From contig JBMNIZ010000015.1 in assembly GCA_050951405.1 (NCBI GenBank), positions 62,001-126,000 on the forward strand: a stretch of DNA of 64,000 bases. Direction: 5' to 3'. Under the pieces are notes generated by a model, which worked only from the letters and a program-made list of their open reading frames with translations, had not been told where the DNA came from and made no database searches. Below, piece after piece: positions 16,300 through 24,500 of this stretch. The DNA comes from JBMNIZ01 sp050951405. Lineage in GTDB: Bacteria > Bacillota > DULZ01. The translations under genes and the position numbers were made by a program. Each line of letters opens with the position of its first letter. Position 1 is the stretch's first letter.

Positions 16300-17268
16300 T
16301 TAATAATCTTGATTTTTATTTACCTGGGAAAGGAGTTCCTGCCCTTCGAGATATCGCTTCAAGTTTTCCTTTAGAAACCTACAAGTATTTACGATGTCAT
16401 TGTCACTAGCAGCAGCACAGTGAGGAGAAAGAATAACATTTGGTAGATCCCAAAGTTTGCTGGTAGGCGGTAGAGGCTCCTCTTCAAAAACATCAATACC
16501 AGCTCCGGCTATCTGGCCTTTCTCCAAAGCTTTCACCAATGCACTTTCCCTGACTAATTTCCCTCGTCCTACATTAATCAAAATAGCTGAAGGCTTCATA
16601 TATCTAAATTGCTCCTCATCAACTATATACTCTGTCTCTTTGGTATAAGGCAGTACGAGAATAACAACATCACATTCCTTTAAAAAGTTGGAGAATTCTC
16701 CTTTTGTATATAGCTTTATCAGTTTATCGTCCCCAACCCCGGGAAATTGATCATAAGCAATAATCTTAACATCAAAACCACATAGTGTTTTTGCAATCTC
16801 TTTACCAATGCTACCGTATCCTGCTATTCCCACGGTCTTTCCTGTCAATGATCCCATTAGCCCCCATAGCCTTTCCCGATCCCAAGAGCGGGATTGTCTG
16901 GCTCTTTCTAATTCGATAATATTACGTTTCAAAGCTAAAATAAAAGCCAAAGCATGTTCAGCAACTGGTTTGTCCCAGATGCCGGTTCCTTTGGTTAATA
17001 TTGCTTGATTGGGATATCCTAGCTTAAGGAAAGCATCCACTCCTACAGTGGTCGACTGAATCCATCGAATGTTTTTCCCTTCTTCAATCACTAATTTAGC
17101 AACCTGAGAATTATACTTGGTTCCGAGAATAACCAGTATTTCAGTCTCAGGCAATTCTTCTGCCAATTCTTCCAGGGTATTTGGATAAACAAATTCTATT
17201 TGCGGAAATTGTTTTTCCAAATTCCTGAATGCAATCTCCGGCTTATAAAAAGCCATAGCAGCTTTCAC
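16300..17268 (-). CDS. D-2-hydroxyacid dehydrogenase (NAD-dependent)
   Basis: A 322-residue member of the D-isomer-specific 2-hydroxyacid dehydrogenase family. The split N-terminal domain is followed by a Rossmann fold with GIAGYGSIGKEIA. The catalytic trio is visible as Arg in INVGRGKLV, Glu in GIDVFEEEPLPP and His in LSPHCAAAS. It reduces a 2-oxoacid to a D-2-hydroxyacid or the reverse. It follows the Ldh-family gene, which makes or uses the opposite stereochemistry. Substrate unknown. GTG start after a GGGGGG run with 8-base spacing. Confidence 0.85.
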   Translation of the reverse strand: MKAAMAFYKPEIAFRNLEKQFPQIEFVYPNTLEELAEELPETEILVILGTKYNSQVAKLVIEEGKNIRWIQSTTVGVDAFLKLGYPNQAILTKGTGIWDKPVAEHALAFILALKRNIIELERARQSRSWDRERLWGLMGSLTGKTVGIAGYGSIGKEIAKTLCGFDVKIIAYDQFPGVGDDKLIKLYTKGEFSNFLKECDVVILVLPYTKETEYIVDEEQFRYMKPSAILINVGRGKLVRESALVKALEKGQIAGAGIDVFEEEPLPPTSKLWDLPNVILSPHCAAASDNDIVNTCRFLKENLKRYLEGQELLSQVNKNQDY

Positions 17269-17416
17269 TATCAGTTCCCCCCACTCGCATTTTTCTCCAC
17301 GGCAAATAGGAATTAGGCTAAAACCAGCTATCTAACTAGAAAAGTAGACAAATAATACCCAACATCCCTTTTATTACTAATTTAATGCGAAAAATGTCCT
17401 TACGCGATTAATATAA

Positions 17417-18493
17417 TCAGCCTTTTTCCATCAAACTGCTTTTTATCCCCAGGTCTTTGCCATAGACCTCCAATTGTTGAACAAGATCCTGGGGAAGTGG
17501 AATGCCTTCCTTTAGTCTCCTATTTTTGGTATGGTACTCAATCTCTCCTGGCAAAAAGACCTCTTTTACACCTGCTGCTTTCGGCCCATTCTTAACTTGA
17601 TCAATAAGATCATCCACATGAGAGCAGAATTGATCAACCGGTAAAAACGATTCGATATTAATAGCCATAAACAGATGACCTGCCCTTTGCCGGTTTTCCA
17701 GATCTTTTAATGGAGATTTGACCTTTTCACCAAATCCGGATCCCATGAGAATTCCAGCCAGTACATCGATGATAATTGAAATCCCATATCCCTTCGGGCC
17801 GCCAACCGGTAAGAGCATGCCGCCGTCTAACGCTTTTTCCGGGTCTGTTGTGTCATTGCCAAAACGGTCAGTGGCCCAGCCCGGTGGTATGCTGTTTCCT
17901 CTTTTTTGGGCCAGCATAATTTTGCCAATGGCAGCGGCGCTTGTGGCCATATCCACCACAATCGGAAGCCTGTTTTTGGCGGGAATAGCTACTGAAAAAG
18001 GGTTGTTGCCTACTACAGCTTTGGCGCCCCCCGGTGCGGGCATTAAAGGTTCTGTATTGCTGCAGCAAATTCCAATGGCCTTCTTTTCTAATGCCATCAT
18101 GCTGTAATAAGCAGCCGTCCCAAAATGGTTGCTATTTCTGACCCCTACGAGGGCAATGGCCGAGGATTTGGCTTTTTCCAAGGCCATTTCCATGGCTAAC
18201 TGGCTGGCAATCTGGCCCATTCCATTTTGCGCATCCAGGATGGCAAAACTGCCTTGATCTAAGATGACTTTGGTCTCTGCTGATGGATCGATCAGTCCCA
18301 ATTTGACGCGATCCAAATACATTGGAATGCGTATGACTCCGTGGGTGTTTAGACCTCGCAGATCCGCTTCGATTAAGGTTTCAGCAATAAACAGGGCTTT
18401 ACTTTCCTCAAAACCTGCTCGAGAAAAACATTCCACGGTAAATTGCAAGAGGCTTTCATGGCTGAAAACAAGGTGAGTCTCTGATCCGGTCAT
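17417..18493 (-). CDS. Ldh-family (YlbC/ComC type) NAD(P)-dependent oxidoreductase
   Basis: A 358-residue protein of the malate/L-lactate dehydrogenase-2 family, which has a fold unlike classical LDH. Members act on malate, ureidoglycolate, 2,3-diketogulonate, sulfolactate or cyclic imino acids. Hallmarks are DLRGLNTHGVIRIP (active His), SNHFGTAAYYSMMA, VVDMATSAAAIGKI and GGPKGYGISIIIDVL. The ATG at 18493 follows GGAGGAGAT. The open frame extends to 18571 but without a site. It lies between ubiX and the D-2-hydroxyacid dehydrogenase. The two together could invert the configuration of a hydroxyacid, as ComC and SlcC do for sulfolactate, or one could be a ring-imine reductase. Confidence 0.83.
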   Translation of the reverse strand: MTGSETHLVFSHESLLQFTVECFSRAGFEESKALFIAETLIEADLRGLNTHGVIRIPMYLDRVKLGLIDPSAETKVILDQGSFAILDAQNGMGQIASQLAMEMALEKAKSSAIALVGVRNSNHFGTAAYYSMMALEKKAIGICCSNTEPLMPAPGGAKAVVGNNPFSVAIPAKNRLPIVVDMATSAAAIGKIMLAQKRGNSIPPGWATDRFGNDTTDPEKALDGGMLLPVGGPKGYGISIIIDVLAGILMGSGFGEKVKSPLKDLENRQRAGHLFMAINIESFLPVDQFCSHVDDLIDQVKNGPKAAGVKEVFLPGEIEYHTKNRRLKEGIPLPQDLVQQLEVYGKDLGIKSSLMEKG

Positions 18494-18722
18494 CTTCAAT
18501 CTCCTCCATTTTGGGCGATGGTTTATCTCAACAAAATCTGGCATCAAGTTATCGTATGAAAACGAGATCACAATCTTAATTAGAAAGAGAAACTGGTAAC
18601 TATTAGTTATTGAATGACTATTAACATTAAGAATCTAAGGTCAATATTTGATCCCTTTAACTTTAGAACTTAATCTTTGTACTTCTGGTCCAATACCCAT
18701 TCTTAGACTTTTCTTCTCACCT

Positions 18723-19292
18723 TTACCCCCTAATTTGGTCTGAACACCAACGCCGCACCAAATCGTGCTTAATTTTAAAATGATCAAGAATCCGACCAAT
18801 ACTATGGTCAACTATTTCTTCAACTGATGACGGTTTGTTATAAAAAGCAGGCACCGGAGGCATGATGACAACACCCATCCGGGCCAAGGTCAACATATTT
18901 TCCAAATAAACGGGAGTTAAGGGAGTTTCCCTGGTAACCAGGATTAATTTACGCTGTTCCTTCAGGGTAACGCTAGCTGCTCTTATCAGCAGATTATCAT
19001 CATAGCCATGGGCTATCCCCGCCAAGGTTTTCATGCTGCAAGGAGCAATAACCATTCCATCTGTCAGAAACGAACCGCTGGAAATGGCGCCTGCCAGATT
19101 TTTAAAATCATAGCAGCAAGCAGCCATCTGACAGATCTCTTCATAGTCTATCCCTAACTCCAACATAATTGTTTCTTTCGCCCAGGGACTGATAATTAGG
19201 TGTGCTTCTACCTGTCTTTCTGCCAATGCTCGTACCAAACGATACCCATAAATAGCCCCTGAAGCTCCCGAGATGCCAACAATTATACGCAT
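18723..19292 (-). CDS. ubiX: UbiX-family flavin prenyltransferase (copy 1)
   Basis: A 189-residue protein that makes prenylated FMN, the cofactor of UbiD-type decarboxylases, from FMN and dimethylallyl phosphate. The FMN site (GISGASGAIYGYRL) opens the protein. SGSFLTDGMVIAPCSMKTLA and RETPLTPVYLENMLTLARMG are the other signatures. Start ATG 19292 gives the canonical MRIIVGISGASG opening. It closely resembles copy 2 at 37257-37814, nearly identical over the last 110 residues. It lies 90 bases after the Mo-hydroxylase M subunit, with no UbiD in this cluster. Confidence 0.9.
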   Translation of the reverse strand: MRIIVGISGASGAIYGYRLVRALAERQVEAHLIISPWAKETIMLELGIDYEEICQMAACCYDFKNLAGAISSGSFLTDGMVIAPCSMKTLAGIAHGYDDNLLIRAASVTLKEQRKLILVTRETPLTPVYLENMLTLARMGVVIMPPVPAFYNKPSSVEEIVDHSIGRILDHFKIKHDLVRRWCSDQIRG

Positions 19293-19383
19293 TTTTCTCA
19301 CCCGTTTTTATAGTAGTAAATCAAAATCAAAATAGCCTCAACAACATTTCATCGTACAAAATTCAAAACATCAATTTCCGCAA

Positions 19384-20373
19384 TTAGCTGGTTTTTTGGG
19401 ACAAAGCTTCCAAAATCTTCTCCGGTGTCACCGGCAGGCTCTTAATCCTGACTCCAATTGCATCATAAATTGCGTTAACTATGGCTGCGGCAGTAGGAAT
19501 AATAGGCCCTTCCCCCAGGCCTTTGGCCTGAAAAGGTCCCTTTGGGTCAGGATCTTCGACAATATAAGTAATAATCTCAGGCGCATCCATGGATGTGGGG
19601 ATTAAAAACTTGTTAAAAGAAGGAGTTAAAGTCTTACCCTCTTTGAGAATTATTTCTTCCATCAATGCATAGCCCATTCCCTGGACCACCGCACCCTCGA
19701 TCTGCTGTTCCACATTCTGGGGATTAATTGCTTTCCCGCAATCTTGGGCAGCGGCAACCCGCAATACTGTCACCTCACCTGTTTCCGTATCTACTTCAAC
19801 ATCTGCAACCTGAGTACCATAAATATAGTGAACATAGGCATCTCCCTGATTCGTCTCCGGATCCACGTCGGCAGTGGTGTTGTCATACCAGCCCAGGGCG
19901 ATGAATTGTTTACCCCGAAGATGGGCTTCCCGGGCCAGGTAGCTGAATTCTATCGATTGATCAGGATTCTCTTGGGAATGGACCTTGCCGTTTTGGATGG
20001 TGAGACTTTCCGGATCACAACTTAATAATTCACCGGCCAGCTTTAGTAAATATTTTTTTACTTCTTGGGCTGCTTTTTTAACGGCGTTCCCGGAAACAAA
20101 AGTCTGCCGGCTGGCGGTACTGGCTAGGGCATCAGGGGTGATGGCGGTGTCTGCGCTAATGATCCGTACATTTTCATAGGGAATACCCAGTTCTTCGGCG
20201 GCAATTTGACAGAGTACCGTATCCGAGCCTTGGCCCATATCACAGCAGCCACTTAAGATGGTAACTGTGCCGTCATCGGCCACTTCTATATAAGCTGCAG
20301 CATGATCAGGACGATTAAAACCATATCCCACACCGTAAAGACAGCAGCCGATGCCTCTTCCTCTTTTTTTCAT
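19384..20373 (-). CDS. Molybdenum hydroxylase, C-terminal molybdopterin subunit (NdhM-like)
   Basis: A 329-residue protein equivalent to the C-terminal half of the xanthine dehydrogenase large subunit (MoCoBD_2). It shows the cofactor-binding SGCCDMGQGSDTV segment, ADTAITPDALASTASRQTFVSG, QDCGKAINP and the active-site Glu in AKGLGEGPIIPTAAAI. The large subunit is encoded as two polypeptides here, as in the nicotinate dehydrogenase of Eubacterium barkeri (NdhL plus NdhM). The ATG overlaps the L-subunit stop as TGATG, with AAGGAGGTGG inside the end of the L gene, so coupled translation in fixed ratio is expected. Substrate is an inference; related enzymes act on nicotinate, purines and other N-heterocycles. 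Confidence 0.85.
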   Translation of the reverse strand: MKKRGRGIGCCLYGVGYGFNRPDHAAAYIEVADDGTVTILSGCCDMGQGSDTVLCQIAAEELGIPYENVRIISADTAITPDALASTASRQTFVSGNAVKKAAQEVKKYLLKLAGELLSCDPESLTIQNGKVHSQENPDQSIEFSYLAREAHLRGKQFIALGWYDNTTADVDPETNQGDAYVHYIYGTQVADVEVDTETGEVTVLRVAAAQDCGKAINPQNVEQQIEGAVVQGMGYALMEEIILKEGKTLTPSFNKFLIPTSMDAPEIITYIVEDPDPKGPFQAKGLGEGPIIPTAAAIVNAIYDAIGVRIKSLPVTPEKILEALSQKTS

Positions 20374-21647
20374 CAATTGCCACCTCCTTTAAGGTCATGG
20401 GTTTCCATATATTCTTTGGCTTTTATGAGGGTCTCATAAAAGCCGACGCTTTCTTGAAAGACTTGCCCTGTGGCTGTGGATAGTCCCGGTTTTAAGGCAT
20501 TTTTGAGACGGATTTCTAAGGGACTTAAGCCTAGTTTTTCGGCGATTTGGTCCATCTGGGATTCGTGGGCAAAGGAGGCTTGGAGGATACCAAAGCCCCG
20601 GTAGGGTCCGCAGATGGTATTGTTGGTGTAAACCGCATAGGTATCTACTTTGATATGGGGTATATAGTAGGGACCGCTTAAATGCAGTCCGGTTTTTTTG
20701 GTAATAAAATGGCCGATAGAGCAGTAGGCTCCTTTGTCGCTGTACACTTTCCCTTCCATGGCCATGAGTATTCCTTCCTTAGTGGCGCCGGTTTTTATCC
20801 AAATCCGCATGGGATGCCTTTTAGTGGAACAGGCCATGGATTCCCGGCGGCTCCAGGTGACTTTAACTGGACGCCCGGTTTTGACGGCCAGAAGGGAAGC
20901 CTGGATTTCAGTGGTGATATCGTCTTTTCCGCCAAAGGCCCCTCCGGTAACCATCTGGATAACTCGCACCCGGTTCATCGGTAAATCCACCACCGGAGCA
21001 ATTTGCCTCCGGTCTCGAAATGGATATTGGGTAGAGGTCCAAACGGTGAGAATACCTTCTTGGTCTAAAAAGGCAATGGAGGTTTCCGGCTCAATATAGG
21101 CATGATCCACTCTTTGGGTCTGGTAAGTGTTTTCGATAATGACATCTGATTGGGCAAAACCTTCTTCAACATTTCCTTTTCTAACTCTGGTATGCTGAAG
21201 CAGGTTCCCTTTTTCGTGAATCGGTATTGCATCTTCTCTGAGAGCGTCATCGACAGTGAAATAAGCCGGCAGCGGTTCGTAGTCCACTTTAATTTTATCC
21301 AGCGCTTCCAAGGCAATTTCTTCGGTTTCGGCTGCAACTAAGGCTACCGCGTCCCCCATCATCCGCACTTTTTTATCTGCCAGCACTGGTTGGTCGGCAA
21401 TGGCAAGACCAAAAGCATTGATGCCGGGAATATCTTTAGCGGTGAGAACAGCATGTACGCCCGAGACGGCTTTTGCTTTTTCGGTGTTAATGTTTTTGAT
21501 CAGAGCATGGGGATACGAGCTTCTCAAGGCTTTACCGTGAAGAAGTCCCGGCAGTTTTATATCTCCGGTATAGACAGCTTCTCCCAATACTTTGGCTGTA
21601 GCGTCTTTTCTGATGACTGGTTTTCCGACGGTGTGGTATGAGGTCAT
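20373..21647 (-). CDS. Molybdenum hydroxylase, N-terminal molybdopterin subunit (NdhL-like)
   Basis: A 424-residue protein covering the first part of a xanthine dehydrogenase-type large subunit. The small ald_Xan_dh_C domain is at about 15-120, then MoCoBD_1 with TGGAFGGKDD, TSTQYPFRDRRQ and CGPYRGFGILQ, which holds the Arg that contacts substrate in this family. The end after ESVGFYETLIKAKEYM matches the natural domain boundary, and the next gene continues exactly where the single-chain enzyme would. There is no frame overlap suggesting a sequencing break: the split has a stop, a ribosome site and a start. It overlaps the S-subunit gene by ATGA. Confidence 0.87.
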   Translation of the reverse strand: MTSYHTVGKPVIRKDATAKVLGEAVYTGDIKLPGLLHGKALRSSYPHALIKNINTEKAKAVSGVHAVLTAKDIPGINAFGLAIADQPVLADKKVRMMGDAVALVAAETEEIALEALDKIKVDYEPLPAYFTVDDALREDAIPIHEKGNLLQHTRVRKGNVEEGFAQSDVIIENTYQTQRVDHAYIEPETSIAFLDQEGILTVWTSTQYPFRDRRQIAPVVDLPMNRVRVIQMVTGGAFGGKDDITTEIQASLLAVKTGRPVKVTWSRRESMACSTKRHPMRIWIKTGATKEGILMAMEGKVYSDKGAYCSIGHFITKKTGLHLSGPYYIPHIKVDTYAVYTNNTICGPYRGFGILQASFAHESQMDQIAEKLGLSPLEIRLKNALKPGLSTATGQVFQESVGFYETLIKAKEYMETHDLKGGGN

Positions 21648-22138
21648 GCTGTTTCACCTCCCTCTTTTTTTTCTTTTAAGGCTTGAGCGGCTAATTTGAT
21701 AGCTTGAACTATTTTTTGATAGCCGGTACAGCGGCATAGGTTCCCGGAGATGCTCTGTTTAATGTCTTCCAAATCAGGATCCGCCTTTTTGTCCAGGAGT
21801 GCTTTAGCGGAAAGGATCATGCCTGGAGTACAGTAGCCGCACTGGACAGCACCGGCTTGGACAAAAGCTTCTTGTAAAGGATGAAGTTCTTCTCCTTTTT
21901 TTAGTCCTTCGATGGTGGTAATATGGGAACCGTCCAGCTGCCCGATTAATACTAGGCAGGAGTCAGCGGGTTCTCCGTCGATGATGACAGTACAAGCGCC
22001 GCATTCTCCTTCGGAGCAGCCTTCTTTTACGCCGGTCAGGTTGAGCTCATCTCTTAAGACATCCAGAAGGCGCAGATCAGGCCTGACTTCCAGCTGGTAG
22101 GGTTTTTCGTTAACAGTAAGCTGAATGGTTTTTTTCAT
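21644..22138 (-). CDS. Molybdenum hydroxylase, 2x[2Fe-2S] subunit (NdhS-like)
   Basis: A 164-residue small subunit. The plant-type [2Fe-2S] site is CSEGECGACTV with a later Cys in DSCLVL. The second, helical [2Fe-2S] site is CGYCTPGMI and CRCTGY. It passes electrons from the molybdenum centre to the FAD subunit. The gene overlaps both neighbours by four bases (ATGA), third layer of tight coupling in the F-S-L-M operon. Confidence 0.92.
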   Translation of the reverse strand: MKKTIQLTVNEKPYQLEVRPDLRLLDVLRDELNLTGVKEGCSEGECGACTVIIDGEPADSCLVLIGQLDGSHITTIEGLKKGEELHPLQEAFVQAGAVQCGYCTPGMILSAKALLDKKADPDLEDIKQSISGNLCRCTGYQKIVQAIKLAAQALKEKKEGGETA

Positions 22139-23016
22139 TGTTTTGCGCCCTCCTTTCGTGCGGTAAGAACCTGCTCCATTGCTCTTTTAAGGGCAGCTTT
22201 GGCGATGGTTTTTTTGTAGGGAGCAGTAGGTCTAGTGCCCAATTTTTCAGCAACGATTCTTTCGATGAGCTCTGAGGCCCGTTCTATCAGGCCTTTGTCC
22301 AAAATCCTTTCTGGAAGCAGTTCCTCTACGATTGGAACCCGGTAGGCGGTTTTGCCCACAGCCCCTAGGGCTATTTTGGCTTCTTTGATGGTTAGCTGGT
22401 TCGGATAAAAGGTCATGAGCAGGGCCAGGTTCAGCCTAGCGATGGCCATAGCTTTTCTCCGGCCGATTTTTTGGAAGGCTTGGCAGCTATCTTTTTCCGG
22501 TAAGGGAATGATAATTTCCGTGAGGATTTCTGTCGGTTTAATATCAGTCTTGTTTATATCTAAAAGAATTTGGGCCAGGACCGCGGTTCTCATCCCATCC
22601 TTGCTTTGAAGCCTGACTTGGGCGTCAAGGGCGAGCAATGCCGGTAAGGTATCGGCAGCCGGGGCGGCGTTGGCGATATTGCCTCCAATGGTGGCTCTGC
22701 TTCTGATCTGGGGCGAACCGATGGAAGCACAGGCTTCAGCCAAAAGCGGCAGATATTGTAAAACGGCCGGGTCTCGTTGCAGCTGATTAAAGGTGGCCAT
22801 GCTGCCGATGATAAGGCAGTTGTCTTTGATTGTGACTTCTTTTAAGTAGTTGATGCCCCCAAGGTCCAGAAGGTAGTCGGGTTTTGTTTCTCTCAGCCTC
22901 ATCTGGATGATAAGGTCAGTACCACCAGCCAATATTTTAGTGTTTTCCGGAGACCTATCTAGCAGGGTAACAGCTTCTTCCAAGGTCTGGGGACGATAGT
23001 AATCTTTGATGGCCAT
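22135..23016 (-). CDS. Molybdenum hydroxylase, FAD subunit (NdhF-like)
   Basis: A 293-residue FAD-binding medium subunit of the xanthine dehydrogenase / CO dehydrogenase family. FAD-contacting motifs are ILAGGTDLI near residue 30 and ATIGGNIANAAPAADT near 110. The C-terminal CO_deh_flav_C domain ends the chain. It has no 4Fe-4S insertion like that in 4-hydroxybenzoyl-CoA reductase, which argues for a hydroxylase rather than a reductase. First gene of the tightly overlapped F-S-L-M set; it follows the PreA-like gene by 90 bases. Confidence 0.9.
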   Translation of the reverse strand: MAIKDYYRPQTLEEAVTLLDRSPENTKILAGGTDLIIQMRLRETKPDYLLDLGGINYLKEVTIKDNCLIIGSMATFNQLQRDPAVLQYLPLLAEACASIGSPQIRSRATIGGNIANAAPAADTLPALLALDAQVRLQSKDGMRTAVLAQILLDINKTDIKPTEILTEIIIPLPEKDSCQAFQKIGRRKAMAIARLNLALLMTFYPNQLTIKEAKIALGAVGKTAYRVPIVEELLPERILDKGLIERASELIERIVAEKLGTRPTAPYKKTIAKAALKRAMEQVLTARKEGAKQ

Positions 23017-23106
23017 GTCACTCCCCCCTTCTCTGCTATCAAGCTATAAGCATCAATTAATCTGAATATAAATTCTCGGTTGCCCATTCTTCATATAAAG
23101 AATAAT

Positions 23107-24258
23107 TTATTTGAGCTCAATGGCATCTTTGGGACACCACTGGGCGCAGAGGCCGCAGCCGTCGCAATTTTCCTGTACGGTCCAGGTCCGCTCTTCGTCC
23201 CATTTGATGGCATGGTAAAAGCATTTCACATGGCAAATGCCGCAATTGTTGCACAGTTCTTGGTCTATGTAAGCCCGAAGGGCTGGTTCTTTGGCCAGTT
23301 CTTCGATGGTAGTGATATATGGCAGAGCACAGCCCCTGATTTCGTCCAGTACCTGATAACCTTTTTCATCCAGGAAGTTTTCCAGGCCCCTCAGGATCTC
23401 CTGTACTTTGTCATAGCCGTTCCACATCACCCAGGTGGCCATCTGAACAGTGGTAGCACCCAGCATGATGTATTCGATCACATCCCGCCAGCTGTTTACA
23501 CCACCGATTGCCGATAAAGGTACTTTGACGGTGCGGGCTACTTCGGATAGATGTCTCATGATAATGGGCCGAATAGCCGGGCCGCTATAGCCGCCGTAGC
23601 CTCTCAGGATGGGTTTTCCCGTATCAATGTTTACGCCGGCAAAGGAGCGGACTGAATTGCTGATGGTGATGGCATCCACCCCCGCTTCTTCGGCCGCCTG
23701 GGCGATTTCGGTCATGTCGGCCACTACCGGAGTCAGTTTGACGGAAACAGGTAATTTGGAGGCGCTTTTTACTGCTTTAATTTGCTGGTAGGTGAGCTCG
23801 GGGCTCTTGCCGATATGCATGCCTACCGTGGAAGAAGGCATGGGACAGGAAACATTCAGCTCAAACAGGTCTACCAAGCCGGTGTTTTCCATTTGTCGAG
23901 CCAGTTCCGCCGTTTCCTCCGGATGGGGCATGGCCAGGATGCTGACAAACATTACCGCTCCACCTTCTTTGGCTATTGACAGGTCTTCTTTGATCCAAGC
24001 TTCTCTCGCTTTCGTGGTGAAAAGTTCCAAGTTGACCATGCCGATGGGGCGATTTCCCACCCGTATCAGGGCCATCCTGCCGTTGCAGGGATGGGCGGCC
24101 CAGTCCTGGACGGGACCGATGGTTTTGGGGACAACGCCGCCAAAACCGGCCAAGCCGGCCTTTTTCAGCCCTTCCCCGTCCCACCCGGGAGTAGCCGAGG
24201 CTAGTACCAGGGGATTTTTGAACTCAACTCCTGCAAAGTTTACCCTTAAATCTGCCAC
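23107..24258 (-). CDS. PreA-like dihydropyrimidine dehydrogenase family protein with C-terminal 2x[4Fe-4S] ferredoxin
   Basis: A 383-residue FMN-binding TIM barrel of the dihydroorotate/dihydropyrimidine dehydrogenase family. It opens with FKNPLVLASATPGWDGE, carries FELNVSCPMP and AISNSVRSF-like loops, and has FMN-phosphate glycines in AIGGVNSWRD. The last 60 residues are a bacterial ferredoxin domain (CNNCGICHVKC and CDGCGLCAQWCP). In PreA this half reduces or oxidises the 5,6-bond of pyrimidines. No PreT-type NADPH partner gene is adjacent, so electrons may come from a ferredoxin. Placed directly before the Mo-hydroxylase genes, it may reduce a hydroxylated heterocycle. Start GTG 24258, after GAGGTGG. 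Confidence 0.83.
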   Translation of the reverse strand: MADLRVNFAGVEFKNPLVLASATPGWDGEGLKKAGLAGFGGVVPKTIGPVQDWAAHPCNGRMALIRVGNRPIGMVNLELFTTKAREAWIKEDLSIAKEGGAVMFVSILAMPHPEETAELARQMENTGLVDLFELNVSCPMPSSTVGMHIGKSPELTYQQIKAVKSASKLPVSVKLTPVVADMTEIAQAAEEAGVDAITISNSVRSFAGVNIDTGKPILRGYGGYSGPAIRPIIMRHLSEVARTVKVPLSAIGGVNSWRDVIEYIMLGATTVQMATWVMWNGYDKVQEILRGLENFLDEKGYQVLDEIRGCALPYITTIEELAKEPALRAYIDQELCNNCGICHVKCFYHAIKWDEERTWTVQENCDGCGLCAQWCPKDAIELK

Positions 24259-24289
24259 AATTACCACCTCATACTTTGATCTAATCTTA

Positions 24290-24317
24290 ATCTTGCGTAA
24301 ATTATCTTGCGTAAATT
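24290..24317. repeat. Tandem 14-bp direct repeat upstream of the PreA-like gene
   Basis: Two perfect head-to-tail copies of ATCTTGCGTAAATT lie 32 bases before the start codon, in the position of a promoter or operator. It could be the binding site of one of the neighbouring PucR regulators. Confidence 0.6.
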
Positions 24318-24500
24318 GAGAATTAAATTGCTTAATTGTTAGGTGCGTTTTTTACATGGTATTATCCTCTAGAGTCTGCAACCGGGAAACAACCTTCCCT
24401 CAGACAATTTAATTCCAGAGCAAACTTCTTTATTTTTTTGCCCTACTTCCTTTAGACGGCAGTACATAATTCTAAGCCTTATTTTTGTATCAGCCTGTTT

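Noticed and set aside
20371..20378. The L/M junction of the Mo hydroxylase as a broken single gene
   Set aside because: The junction has a stop, a ribosome site and an overlapping ATG at a domain boundary, and the same split is known in nicotinate dehydrogenase. No lost sequence is implied.
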